Assembly (NCBI GenBank): GCA_963920665.1 | Contig: OY987266.1 | Span: 24,230,248 to 24,294,247 of the forward strand | DNA: 64,000 bases | Reading direction: 5' to 3' | From: Straminergon stramineum | Taxonomy: Eukaryota; Streptophyta; Bryopsida; Hypnales; Calliergonaceae | Shown here: piece by piece, positions 11,885 to 24,321 of the stretch | Layout of the letters: every line of letters starts with the position of its first letter | Position numbering within the stretch: position 1 is the stretch's first letter | Position numbers and translations under genes: made by a program | The notes under the pieces: generated by a model | The model's database searches: none | Told to the model about the DNA's origin: nothing | The model's input: only the letters and a program-made list of their open reading frames with translations

Positions 11885-12770
11885 TTAACCCCTAAAGGAC
11901 CAAGATGTGTTGTTATTGGCAACATAGTGATTTTAGGCAGCTTACTATGAATGAAAATTTTTTTCTTTGAAATTTTCACCCAATATAGGGAACGGGTTTT
12001 TTTTGGTGAGGCTCGACAATTTTCTTAACTTTTGACCACATGATTAAAAAATTATTGTATGATATGCAATTTTTTTCCTCGAGTGGGCAAGCCAAGGAGA
12101 CTCTAAAAAAATCATTTTTTTCATAAACAAAAATTTGAAATTGGTCTTCAAGATTTATGTATGTGTAGAAAGCTTTAAATCATCCCATTTTGATTAATGA
12201 GATGGAAGTTATGAGGAGTTTTAGTTTGCAGATAGTTATGGATTCTCTACTCTAAAATAAATTTTGAAGTCCTTTATTTAACACAATTTCCAATATTTTT
12301 TGGGAAAAAATAAAACCATTGGATGTAGATTGTTCATTAAAACATTACAACCATTGGGATTGGCATTAATAACTCCATAACTAAATTCTTAACATTTTTT
12401 TCTTATGTGTTGTATAATTCCAAATGATTTTTAAATTTTCAAGCATGTAGCGAACTTGACTTAAGAAATTACTCCAAAGAAGCACCACACGACATGGACA
12501 TTTTTTCATAAAAATATGACTTTGTGAATTGTTGTTGCCCTGCTTTCATAGGGTCAAAAAAGGATTTATGTCAATTCTAATGCTAATATCTTGCAATCCA
12601 CATGGCAAAAACTTATGAAATTTTTTCCACATCTTCTCAAACTAGAGTACTACAAGATCCTATGTTTTTATGTGTCTAATTTCATTTTAAAAAAATTTGG
12701 TGCTTGTACTACAAATGATATTTTGGGAGCATTTTTGGTGAAAATATAGTCAAGGAACTTTAGGGGTTAA
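11885..12770 (-). mobile_element. TTAA-flanked element, subfamily A copy 2 (886 bp, inverted)
   Basis: Begins TTAACCCCTAAAGGACCAAG and ends CAAGGAACTTTAGGGGTTAA. It is the reverse-complement relative of 10356-11288; for example 'tttggacacatgtaaccata' there corresponds to inverted sequence near 12660. Non-coding. Confidence 0.85.
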
Positions 12771-15033
12771 ATTAATTCATGCAAACAAGGAGGGGGCCAT
12801 AGTTCACACAAGCACCAAGTTTATGTGAAGTAGGTCAACAAAGATGGGAAACTTTTCATTGCAAAGATTCACAAAATAAAGGCAATGATAGATATGAGTT
12901 TGGGAGGTTTAAATGGTGTGCATCACATAGTCAAATAAAATGTTTATGTGGTGATAGTTTGAATAACCATTTTTGATTGAATTAATTCTTGAGGATGGTT
13001 TCGGAAATAAGTACAATTTGACTATTCGGGGATGGTCAATTTTGGAATTCAATTTAGAATATATCAATGAGTGTTGTAGGGAGGGTGGAAGGTGGATCCC
13101 AAGACAATTCTCCTTAGAACCCCCTACCAAAGTTGGGCAAAAGTTTTAAGAAAAAATTAATAAATGAAATCAAGGAAATGGAAAAAATGGAAAAATAAAA
13201 TAAAAATTTAGTAGACACTTGCTTTTGTTTTAATTTGTTGGATAGGTGGTTGTTAACCTCTCATACTATGCAATTTCTAGATTCTTAGCTCTTCACCTTG
13301 TGGAAGGTTTCTATTTATCTTTTAGGGGAAAAAACAAATCAATTTCCATCTCCATTTAACTAATTTATCCTATTGGTGAGGCCCTAAATTAGTGTCTTTA
13401 ACAAATGTAGTGTCATTACAAATAATGTCAATGATTGTTTCATTGATAAAAAAACACAATACACATTCACTTTATTTGAATCCAAATACAATGTTCTTGT
13501 TGGAGGGACCTTTCTTTGATCTTCAAAAGTGTTATTTTTGATGCACTTCAAGTTCATATGAAATCAAGGTTCCTATACATCATATTGGAATCAATGGGAT
13601 AAGTAATTACTCAATACTAACTAAGGTCCTATTTGAAAGTAGTGTTTTTGAGTCAACAAGTGAATTTTATCACTGAAAGTTTGAAAAGCGTAATGCCAAG
13701 CATCAAAACATGCAACACTATAATCCTCTCTTGTCACTTTCATTTCCACACAACACAATGCAATTGAAAAAAAAATGGTGATTTAAAGTCATAACTTCAT
13801 CTTCTTCAAATCTTCAGAGTGAGACATATATAGAACTTCAATATTTGATAGTGTCGAATTAGTTTGGAAGTCCAAAGGGGCGAATTCCCAAAAGCAAACT
13901 TGAACCTATTAACGGCCTTCCTCTAATTATGTTTGGAGTAGTTCTTATATACAACCTCACCAATTTCTCACCAATTTTGGACAGTGCAAGCTTTGATGAC
14001 CTAATTGCGACACATCTAAAAGAATTATTCATTTTTTGGGGGGAATTTTGGTGCCATCGTATTCTGGGTTGTAGTTAGATTGGCGTCACAATTCGGAACT
14101 CCTTAGTAACGGCAAAATACTATGCCGATACTAAGAAGCCATGCTCCTATGTCTTCGTCGTCACACTAGCCTTGACGAGTATTCTACAGATCGGATCTGA
14201 GGACATCCCCAGGACAGTGTGTGTGTCTTCCCGGTTCTCATAGGTATCGTATGCGAAACGAGGATTAGGGTTACTGAACTCAAGGGGCAAATACTGCAAA
14301 CCTAAACATCATAAGCAGAATATGAGGTTTTTAAGGATGCAGGCTATGCCCTGGTCCATATGGGGCATGCCCTAGTGGACCCTGCCCGATTTCTACGTGT
14401 TTCTATGAAGAATCTGACCATTCGAGTTGCAGAACTACAACCTGCACATTTTGCCATCTCTTTTTGCTGCGCTGCTGTGGCGCTGAGTGTGCACAGTGAT
14501 GTTGTTGGGCAAAGTGCAGGAACAGGGGATGGTAGAGAAGCAGAACGTTATGATTTTCCATTCTCGTCTGAAGAGACGGAATAGAATAGCACGGGTGCTT
14601 ACCTGCGGTTTCGGTACTCAGTATTGTTTGCATCAGTTGCGCAAGCTAGGAAACTCTTCAACTCGCAATAAACACATTAAACCCTCTCCAGGAAGACCCA
14701 TGCATTGAGCAGAGTGACTGCCCATCAATTGTGAGGCTTTCCCCGACAGCGTTTGTAACCTAACTTCATCATCAGCCTGGCACAAACCTGACTTTCGAAT
14801 ATGATGGTGATTTTGGATTCTGGGTGAATTGCATGACTTTGTGCCATTCCTTAACTGTGGAGCATTCAGGGATAACATTGCGAAGGAAGCAAAAGCAGTT
14901 GAGAAGGTTGCAAGGGGTATGCGACCATGGGCAAAGGCAAGCTCAGCCAGAAGGTTTTCAGGAATGATGAAAATCCATGCGGAATTGGAGCCTGGGACTG
15001 TGCAAATTGAGCAAGCGATTGCAATTGTAATCC
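12771..15033. other. Intergenic and probable 5' UTR/promoter of the next gene
   Basis: 12.8-13.9 kb is AT-rich with nothing recognised. GC content rises from about 14.0 kb, and several overlapping open frames (14360-14878) appear on both strands without any domain. An in-frame TAA at 15028-15030 directly precedes the ATG of the next gene. The 300-700 bases before it are the likely promoter and leader. Confidence 0.4.
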
Positions 15034-16086
15034 ATGTCGGAAGGGGGATTCCCCCAATTGCAGCAGCAACTTGCGAACCTGAACGTGGCGCAAAGAGTAG
15101 GCATCGCGGCAGCCGTGGCGCTCTCGTCGTTCGCCGTGTACGCCGCGAAGAATCACAGAAACATCTGCGGAGGCCCCTTGGACTCGCCCCGGCACCGCAC
15201 CAACTGTCCGCTCAACTTCCTCACCTGCGCGCCCAGCAACAACATCAACGCGTCCATCGCCAACATCCAAGACAGGGTGCAAGACACCTTTGCCAACACT
15301 CAAGACAGAGTGCAAGATACACTAGCCAACGCCAACGATGCCCTCAACACCATCGCCCATAGCGCCCGCGACGTAATGGCGGACTTCGACGCCGCGGCCT
15401 GGGACCCCGCCCATTGGGACCTCCCCGTGATACCGCACATGCCGCAGCTCCCCGGCTTCCCGCGTCGCCTGGAGCCTCTCCTGGGCTGTCCCCACGACGA
15501 GGTGCTTTCGAATCACCCCCACGCACAGATGTGCTTGCAATGCAAGCAGCTTCGGCGGTGCTCCAACGTGCTGGAGCGCGCGTACATGAACTGGACGAGC
15601 TCGTCACCACCTGAAGACGAGTCCGCCACACCGCTGCTGCGTTGTCCCCACAACCAGCAAATAGCCCCGCACGCCACCGCGTGCATGAGGTGTGCGGAGA
15701 GGTCGTACACCAACGAGCTCGAGAGGGGGAGAATGTCGAATTGGACAGCTGATCACTTCGCGGCAGGCGCGGTGGCCGAGGGCTATGCTGGGTCGCCGGC
15801 GAGCATGGGCAGCAGCGGGTCATTGAGCTCGTTCCAGTCCATGTTGAATCCGCAGCAGCTGCAGCAGCTGCCATCGCAGATGGCGACGGTAGCGGCTGAG
15901 GTGAGCCGAGGCGCGCGAGATCTGGTTGTGAACGCGCAGCTCGAGATGGGCGAAGGGGAAGAGGTGGCCGTCACGAGCAGTGGTCGCGTCGTGACGGCCG
16001 CGAGGAGCGTCGGGTCGCAAGCTGTGGGCAAGACGGCAGGCTATTTTTTTTTTTGGTACTTGTGTACCCTTTGCAATGACAAGTGA
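15034..16086 (+). CDS. Uncharacterised protein with duplicated CPH...CxxC unit and 11-residue repeats
   Basis: A 350-codon, intron-free, GC-rich frame. The ATG is fixed by an in-frame TAA two codons upstream. A hydrophobic segment at about residues 21-38 could anchor the N-terminus in a membrane. Residues 78-110 hold three 11-residue repeats (NIQDRVQDTFA, NTQDRVQDTLA, NANDALNTIAH), amphipathic and reminiscent of LEA-type helices. Two copies of one unit follow. In the first, C152, H154, H161, C167 and C170 are the candidate metal ligands. In the second, they are C204, H206, H213, C217 and C220. Each is followed by a conserved LER..M.NWT tail (179-188, 228-238). This looks like a duplicated zinc-binding module. 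A Gln/Ser-rich C-terminal part follows. The last 14 residues come from an abruptly AT-rich poly(T) stretch and may be spurious. I do not recognise the family; function unknown. Confidence 0.75.
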   Translation: MSEGGFPQLQQQLANLNVAQRVGIAAAVALSSFAVYAAKNHRNICGGPLDSPRHRTNCPLNFLTCAPSNNINASIANIQDRVQDTFANTQDRVQDTLANANDALNTIAHSARDVMADFDAAAWDPAHWDLPVIPHMPQLPGFPRRLEPLLGCPHDEVLSNHPHAQMCLQCKQLRRCSNVLERAYMNWTSSSPPEDESATPLLRCPHNQQIAPHATACMRCAERSYTNELERGRMSNWTADHFAAGAVAEGYAGSPASMGSSGSLSSFQSMLNPQQLQQLPSQMATVAAEVSRGARDLVVNAQLEMGEGEEVAVTSSGRVVTAARSVGSQAVGKTAGYFFFWYLCTLCNDK

Positions 16087-16171
16087 GGATTATTCCTTCT
16101 CCTTCACCCGGAAACTCATCACATTCTTCACCAAAAAAAATTTGTTCTATAGCTACGATGCAATAGGAAGG

Positions 16172-16821
16172 TTAACCCCTAAATGCCCAAGGCCTGTTTG
16201 GAGCTTCTTGAAATTTGCTCTAAATTGAACAAAAAGTGAACATTTTCATAAGTTGTACCAATTCTTTTGAATTGTAACTGGACAAATTCAAACTAGACAT
16301 GTTAGAGATCACATAGGAAAAGAAAACATAACAATATCATTATAATAGATTGAAAGATTATTATAATATTTGATCATGAGGGTGTTAAAACTATGAAAAA
16401 TTTTCAATTCTCTTTTTGCATGTCAACTCTAAAAAGTTGGTCACTAAAAAAAATATGATGTTATAGGGCCTAGCATGCACAACCCCAATCAATTTACGTT
16501 TCTTCAAAATCTATTCTACAATTTTTTAAAATGAATTTCTCATGCGAATTTTCCTCTAAGATCTAGTGTATTTGAGGCTCATTTCCAAGAGCCCTCAATA
16601 CTATGGGAAGTCAAGATTGCAATAGGCATCGTTGCACAAAATCTTGAATAGAAAAATCATAATCCATCATTTTTAAGATTGGCTTTTTGATCCTAAAACT
16701 AGACTTCAATAAGAGTTCTCTAAAAATATAAACTAATAATAATAGCAATTTGGTTGGATTTTATTTAACTTCAAAGTTTTCAAAACACCAAAATTTGGTG
16801 CCTCGGGCATTTAGGGATTAA
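16172..16821. mobile_element. TTAA-flanked element, divergent subfamily (650 bp)
   Basis: Begins TTAACCCCTAAATGCCCAAG and ends CTCGGGCATTTAGGGATTAA, an inverted-repeat pair with TTAA at both ends. The interior does not obviously match subfamily A. It starts about 85 bp after the stop codon of the 15034-16086 gene, so may lie in its 3' region. Non-coding. Confidence 0.75.
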
Positions 16822-18200
16822 AGACGGAATTACAATGGTTTAGACAAATCTTACTTCATTATCAGAATTGGAAACAAGAGCCATGTAAGCTTGACAAATG
16901 ACTACAAAAAGATCCACTAGGAGGACCTAAAGTTCGTCGTGTGATTCTTCTAGTGGATTTTCTTGCTGGACATTTTTGTAGTCTAAGTGGAAAATGTTTC
17001 TACTAGTGTGTACAAAATGTTTGGTAAGTTGCCAAAACTTATGTTGTTGAAACCAAAACAACAGATATTATACAAAATTGGCTAGAATTAAAAGTTCATA
17101 ACATTCTTCAACAAATATTTTGATCTAGCTACAATCCAATAGGAAAGTGAAGACAAAAACTACAATGGTTTAGTTAGATCCAAAAAAGAATTGGTTGTAA
17201 GTTGCTGAAAACAATATTCTTGCTACCAAAATAACAAATATTATGCAAAATTGACCAAAATCAATAGCTTCAATGAAATCCCTACAATCACCTTACACTA
17301 TAACAAAACGTGGTCAAAAGAACCACACTCAATTTTGGGTGTGGTTACTTTTACCATGTTTGTTTTAATGTGAGTTAGCTAGAAATTAAAAACAAATAAA
17401 TAAATGTTGGTCTTATTATATGAGTTGTTTGGTCATTACAAAACTACATAATACTAGTCAGTAGGTCTATATGACTGTTGTAGCTCTGAAACAGATCTTT
17501 ATAAATTGTTGCATGAATGTGCAACCTCTATTTTGATGAGATTAGGGTTGGTTTTAGATATACAAATTTGAACACTTTGAAAATTTACAATTGATGCATA
17601 TGATGTCCCAAAATGTTTGCTGTAAGTATTTAGAAGCATCTTTTCACTTCCAACAAGATCTAGTAAAAACAATTAACAATAGGAACCATATTCAATTGTT
17701 TATTTGGTCAATTTTATGTGTAATTGCATCAATATTCATGGAATTTGGTCATCTTAGAATATGCACTTCAAAATCATCAAAAAATGAATTTCAAAATTAT
17801 AAAAGTTTACAGTGCTTTACAAGTTTTTCAACAGTACACTCATAGGCTTTGAGAATCATTTTTTACTTATTTATATCAAAATAGAAGTGATATTCTCAAG
17901 AAAGTAAATAGTAAATTATCTTACATTTCCAAATTAAATTTATTTTTCAAAACTATATTATCATATATTGTATGAAATGAGAAATATTATTAGATATGCA
18001 TGTATATGATAACTTTTATATTTGCAGCATGTGAGTGATATTTTACATATAGCTTAAGTTGTAATACAATATCATATTGTTGAATTTTTATATTATTTTT
18101 TTTTCATTCTTCCTGTTTGCTTTTAAATCAAATATTATATAGTAATAAATATCCATAAATTGATGAAAATAACAATCAATGGATAAATGAAGCCTTACAG
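16822..18200. other. AT-rich; may hide 5' exons of the transporter gene
   Basis: No gene could be defined. The frame at 17591-17845 contains a hydrophobic stretch (LFIWSILCVIASIFM). It could be an upstream membrane-segment exon of the following transporter, but I could not connect it by splice sites. Confidence 0.3.
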
Positions 18201-21200
18201 ATTTAGAATAAAAAACAAAAGCAATATCTTAGCTAGATTTCCAGCACCACATTTGTTACAAGCTTTTGGATTTGCCTTCCAAGTTATTTTTGTTTATGAG
18301 GTTGATAAACACAAATTCTGGTTCCTTGCTCCTCCTCTTGACCATCTCACATGGACTTCTAACATGAACATTGGTATAGAAACATGAATCTTTTTCTTAG
18401 ATTCTTTTTAATATAATATATTTTGCAGTCACATATATATTATTGATTGTATATTTGTGTGTGTGTGTGTATGTATGAAAGTGACAAAAAATATCTCAAT
18501 TCTTTATTTAATTTAGAAGAAGGATAATAGAATGTGAAATTTATCCATGTCATTTAAATATTTCAAAATTGTCTATCTTTATGTTTTAATATAATTTATA
18601 TAAAAATTATATAAAAATCTATTGTTTCATAAAAATGACATATATAAACAAATGAGATCGGAATATCTTATTTATGTAGTGATTCCTATTGCAATAGCTA
18701 CAAGTTTTGATGTTGTTCTTGATTTGAACCAAGGAGGAGTTGAAGACCAATTTAACAAATTAGTGAGGAATTATATTTATATTTAGTAAATTTGAAAATT
18801 TTAGTATAATACCTTAAATTTTACATTGTAAATTTAATAAATTTAGATTTTTTATCATAAGAATTCTTCAATTATATTTAGATAGTTGATGATAGTTTGA
18901 TTATTTCTAATATTTAATGTATATGTATAAAATTGAATTGCAGTGTAAATCAGGATCACCATTGTTCATTTTAATTATAGATTATATTTTAAGGTAAAAT
19001 TTCTCAATACCTTGGTTATTATATTAATAATATAATTATTTTATTGTTAAATTATTATGGAAAATATACATGTATCTAATTTCTATATATAATAAATGTA
19101 TCTAATCTATGGTGGTATATTTGATTAATATATTTAATAAATATTTATAAATATTAATAAAATAGATCATTTTTATTTATCATTGTAGTTTTGAGAATCC
19201 AACTTTCAAATTGACAACATCAATTTCATCAATTACAACTGGGAGTTTGTTGACAAGTTTGTTGCATTCAAATACATTGATATATTTTAGACTCATGTTA
19301 ATACTTTTGGAATAAATTATATTATATTTTTATTATAAATATAATTTAAAGGTTTACAATACAAATTAAGGTCAAATAATTTTATGATTTTGTAATTACA
19401 TTGTTATTTGATTTGATTTTTGTTAACGTTCAAACTATGTCAATGTTGTTAGTGTAGTTGCAAAAGCATTAGATTATAATTATGAGCTTCCAGATGTATT
19501 AGCATTGTCAAGTGGTGCTTCTCTTTCCGCATTAAGATGGGTTGGTGCACAATATCTCCTTCAAGTAATCATTAACATGATAAATTTATAAAGTGGTTAG
19601 ATTTTTTGTAATAATATTAATTAAATTATGATTTTTAATTTTATAATGATATTGTTTAAATTTTACATATGTAATTTTATATAGATGGATGCGATGAATA
19701 TTTTATAAATAAATAAAAATAAAAAATATATTTCACATATTCATAATGAATTCTCTCTCTCTCTCTCTATATTTAATCTTATAGAAAAATATTTAGAGTG
19801 TTTTTACGCTATGGGTAATCATAAAGTGTAGTTCTACATGAACAATTTTTTCATTATTTTTTACATCTTGAGAGTTCTGAGAAGTGAATTTGCAAGTTCT
19901 TTATGTCATAAGAAATCATTAAAAAACTTTCTTCGAAATGATCTTTCAAGTAATAATTTCTCTATGTGCACAATGTATACTAAAATGTAGCATCTAGTTC
20001 AAAAGTCATACAACTACCCATAGCGTGCCCCCCCCCTTCCCTTGTCATTATTTAAAATTGAAACTTTGAATATTTGCATTGACATTTCAAATGCATCAAT
20101 GAAAATTAAAGCATGAAAATTTATAATTAGGATTCTAAGTGTTAGTCATATTTAAAATATAAAATAAAAACCAACTCAATTGTATGAATATGTACATCGG
20201 CAATGTATTTATATGAAAAATCAATATATTGGTACTTCAGAATCAAGGTACAAATTATTTGAATTGTAACATTAGTAATCAAAGCCATGAATAAAATTAT
20301 GTAATAATCAAATCTATAAAAGAAAATTAAGAAAAAAATTATTGCATCAACTATATAAATTCAATTACTTCAATGTAATCCAATTTTAGAACTAGAACCA
20401 TTGAAAAGAACTATACTTTTTATTATTATCATATAATAGAAAGCAATAATTATTTTATATATTATGGTTTAAAATAAAATAATATGTTACATTAAAAGAT
20501 AAAATAGCTTCAAAATTATCATTCAAATACTTTGAATAGTGGGTTTCTTCATTTTCATAATTTAATCAATGGGTTGAATTCAGATAAAGGATCACCAATT
20601 GTGACAATGGGTAGATTGGCACCGTGGATGACAATTTGCACATTGATTTTTTCTATATCTTTTGAAAAATCATGGCTAATGATTACTCATGTAAATAATT
20701 TTTTTGATTCTCCAATTGATATGTTGGAAGGCTTTGGACAACTTCTCATATTTTACGTTGTGTGGACAATAGAAGTAAGATTTTCTGTCATTTTTGTCCA
20801 AAGACCAAGATAATTTGAATCCCCTCAAAAGAATATATACTTTTAATTACGAAATTACATTCAAAGCCTCATATTATTTTGGAAGTTAAAAGAAAATTTT
20901 ATATTATATTATAATAATTATATATTTTGTATTTATAAAATCAATACACCTAATATTTATAATACTATTCATAATGATTCCATAAAAATTTAAAGCCATG
21001 AAATTTAATTTAGTATCTTTGGCAGATATTAGCAGATTTTTTATTAATAACAAATACAAGCGCAATTACATTTATTGTAGTAAAAACACTTAAAATTGTT
21101 GGAGATTTAGGGGTAAATTTTCTATTACAAAGTACATATTAAAATAAATTATTCATATTTTAATTTAGTTTATAAATATTCTAATTTAATTTTGATGTAA

Positions 21201-22307
21201 ACTGAAGTAATTTAAATTTTATGCAGAGTAAAATTCTCATGAAGGGTTTATATCACGAGGTAAATACTTTTTAATAGTATATTATTTTTAATATCATTTT
21301 ATTATTTCTTGATTTGTACAATTTACAATTGAAGAATAACTATTCTTGATAATGAGCATTTATTGGAGGTATTATTTATAACAATCATTATGTATATAAT
21401 TTGGCAATTTATGTAACTTGAACCAACTATTTTGAGAATAATTTTTCAATAGTGGAAAAACAATAATTAATCTAAAATATTGAATACATATAATAATTAA
21501 ATTTAGCAAAGTAAGATTTTTTTTAATACAATGCCAATATATAGGAGAGACTTTGGATTGAGAGGGAAAAGACGATGAATGAAGAAACCATTGGTCTTTA
21601 CTATATTGGATTTGGATTGATTATTTTTCTTTGGCAAAGGTTTGATACTAATTTTTATTATAACAGTGATTTAATATAAAAAAATTGAAGGGTAGCTATT
21701 CAAATTGAACTTCAATTTTTTTAATTTCCAAAATTAATCATATGAATATTCATGTAGTCTTGAACCCATTGCAAAATTCATTCAAAATACAATAAAAGAA
21801 AATCTTTGAATGACCTTGTTTATAACTAAATTTTTGAAAAGATAAATGATAAAGACTTTGTTATCTTGTCGAATTTGTAGATATCAAGAATGGTCTCAAA
21901 GCAAAGCTAGGACAATTGAAGGAAGTAGGGGAAACAATAGTAGTGGCAATGTTAGCACAATTGAAGGACGTAGAGGAAATAGCAATGGTAATTATGATTT
22001 CATCAAGAATGAAGGGGGATGTAGAAGATGTAGCAATAGTATAAATGCATCAAGAGTAGATGAAAAAAGTGAAGGAAGTAGAAGTAAGAGTAACATAGCT
22101 TTTGATTTAGGGGGAGATGGTGTCAGAGAAGGAAGATGTGGGCGTAGAAGATCAAGTAGAGATATATGTACATCAAATGGATGTGGTGGAGGAAATGGAG
22201 TGGAAGAAGTATGTCTACAACCAAGAAACATTGAAGTTGAACAATGTGCAACAAATATGTCTCAAGATTTGCTCTCCAATCGTCAATGCTTCCATGACAT
22301 ATTTTGA
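18201..22307 (+). CDS. Divergent SLC35C2/TPT-like sugar-phosphate/nucleotide-sugar transporter (5' incomplete)
   Basis: I assembled ten AT-rich exons: 18201-18373, 18657-18762, 18944-18993, 19189-19256, 19458-19564, 20508-20774, 21026-21112, 21227-21259, 21545-21639 and 21881-22307. All but the first junction join in phase with GT-AG borders. Landmarks follow the order of plant At1g06470-like members of the triose-phosphate-translocator/SLC35C family: ARFPAPHLLQAFGFAF, YVVIPIAIATSFDV, CKSGSPLFILIIDYIL, FENPTFKL..TTGSLLTIAK, LSALRWVGAQYLLQ, GSPIVTMGRLAPWMTI, TNTSAITFIVVKTLK, then IGFGLIIFLWQRYQEWSQ. This family exchanges phosphorylated sugars or nucleotide sugars across Golgi or plastid membranes. 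The C-terminal exon adds about 140 hydrophilic Gly/Ser/Asn/Arg-rich residues. Odd points are the first junction, off by one base in my model, and erosion of usually conserved stretches. It may be a fast-evolving gene or a young pseudogene. The start exon was not found. Confidence 0.6.
18457..18480. repeat. TG microsatellite in intron
   Basis: A short run of TG dinucleotides followed by TATG, lying in the first intron of the transporter model. Confidence 0.8.
19751..19768. repeat. CT microsatellite in intron
   Basis: About nine CT dinucleotides, within the long intron between 19564 and 20508. Confidence 0.8.
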
Positions 22308-23739
22308 ATGTAGGATTTTGTGCTGCATAGGTGGACAAGAGATTCAACCAATCATAGGTAGAAAGAAAAATCTAATTCAAGTACATAGTGCCTAATCTAA
22401 GTAATGGTTGATTTCCCCCCTACTATTGGGAATATGGTCGTCAAATATGCATATATAGGATAAATAACAACTCAAACTATCATTGTATATAGTGAAGCAA
22501 TAGTAGATTGATATCTAAGGCACTAATAGAGAGAAAGACAAGAATCTCTTTACATCAACACTTTGAAACATTGAAGGATAATGCGAGGAATGTATTATAT
22601 AGTGTGTACTCTCAAAGGATTATCTATTATGGTCTCAATCTATCAATGACATAATAATTCAAAAACAATAGTGTTTGATAAATATCATCCAACAAATCCT
22701 ACAAATTTGAAGACAAAGGCCATAATTATACATTAGCTAGTGGCTTGCCTTAAACCACTTGACTATCAAAGAAGACAAAAGACCTTGTATATGCAATACC
22801 TATTGATTTGACTCAAACCCTAAAACTATTTAAAAAGATAAGAATATGTAACACAATGGACTCAAAGGTATTTCTTAACGACATAATACAAAGTTTACAA
22901 CAATGCTCCAAGACTTGTGTTTATCTTGAGACATCTAATTTAGAAGCCACTTGAAGGTTTCAAGAAGCTACACCAAATATCATAGGAGTCCCCAAAGATA
23001 CTAGGTGGATATACTTAATATTGAAAAGAGGTCTGACTTCTACAATGAAAGTTCTATAAAGACAAAAAAATGTTATCCAAGATGATGGAGGGTGTATGTT
23101 TGTGACACAATCTTATAAAAGAAAAAATTTTACTATGTGCAAGAGAATTTCCAAAAAGAATTAGTCATTGATTTGAAGAAGTCAAACTATGCACTTCATC
23201 AATTGATGTGGAGCCCATAGGCTTGACAATTGGTCAAATCTCAAGAAAATTCTTAGTTTCACCTATTTAATTTGGAAACCATCTTTTGTATATTGAACTT
23301 AAGGTAAATGAAAGTGGTGTCAAGTATCTAACACTTGTTAATGGTTTGATGATAACCATATTTGAAGCAACATCAAAATTGTGCTACATTGTAATATAAA
23401 GGACTATGAGCAAGAATTCCAATACACTATTGAGTTTCTCCCTTTAGTCTCCAATGCACAATCCTTCAAATTTTGTAAGAAAACTACAATAAACTAAATG
23501 GATATCATCTCAAGTTTCATAGTGGATTGGTGGTTGATTCCTTAGTTGAAAAAATTCAACAAATCTAAAATGGGTTGTAAACCACCATTTGCACTCTTAG
23601 TCAAGATTCTAAATATTTTTTTGATGTCACTTGTACATGCAATAATATATTCACTATTACAAATCTACCATGGTACAAAAAGGTTTTGTTATAAATCTGT
23701 ATTAAAACTAACACAAATTGAGTTGAAAGTAATACAAAA
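22308..23739. other. Intergenic, nothing recognised
   Basis: AT-rich sequence downstream of the transporter gene, with stop codons in all frames. A decayed retroelement is possible from its style, but I see no motif to support one. Confidence 0.35.
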
Positions 23740-24321
23740 TTAACCCCTAAAGGACCAAGGCACATTTCAAGCAGAAATTGTCAAAAACTACCACTTTGGG
23801 GGGCAGCAAGAAAAAAATGAAAAAAAAATTGTTTTTTCAAAGTTCAACCATACAAATTTGTACTAGACTTCTTTGCGAATATGTGGAAAAAAATTTAGAA
23901 ACTTTGTCCGCACAAATTGAAAGATTATAATGTTTGAAGTGAGGTGAAAAAGTTTTTTTCCAACCTTACCCAACAGGGCTTGCAAACTTTAACTCCTTCT
24001 AGAATGAGATTCTTACACTAAACATGGTTATTTTTTAAACATTTTCATCTTGTATCATGTATGATACACACCTGCCAAATTTCAAAATCATAGGAAGAAT
24101 TTTGCACATGCTGCCCAGAGCTACCCGCAAAGTTTAGGGTAGTATAACTTTTGATCCAGGCATCCGATCAGGGAAAAAAATTAGATTTTCACGAAGGGGG
24201 TACAAAGTTAAACATCATGAATGTCCACATTTCATGAACATCTGACCAAAAATGACTTCGTAGGAACCTACCCAAGATTTCTTGTGTATGTTGAACAGAC
24301 ACTTGGTCCTTTAAGGATTAA
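23740..24321. mobile_element. TTAA-flanked element (582 bp)
   Basis: Begins TTAACCCCTAAAGGACCAAG and ends CTTGGTCCTTTAAGGATTAA. Its right-hand part shares motifs with other copies ('acctacccaagatttct', 'ctgcccagagctacccg'). Non-coding. Confidence 0.85.

Noticed and set aside
14866..15874. Long minus-strand and alternate-frame open frames opposite the GC-rich gene.
   Set aside because: They are shadows of the 15034-16086 reading frame. GC-rich coding suppresses stops, and only that frame has coherent repeats and Cys/His motifs.
22308..23739. Possible decayed retroelement downstream of the transporter gene.
   Set aside because: The sequence style is suggestive, but no reverse transcriptase, integrase or protease motif and no terminal repeat could be identified.
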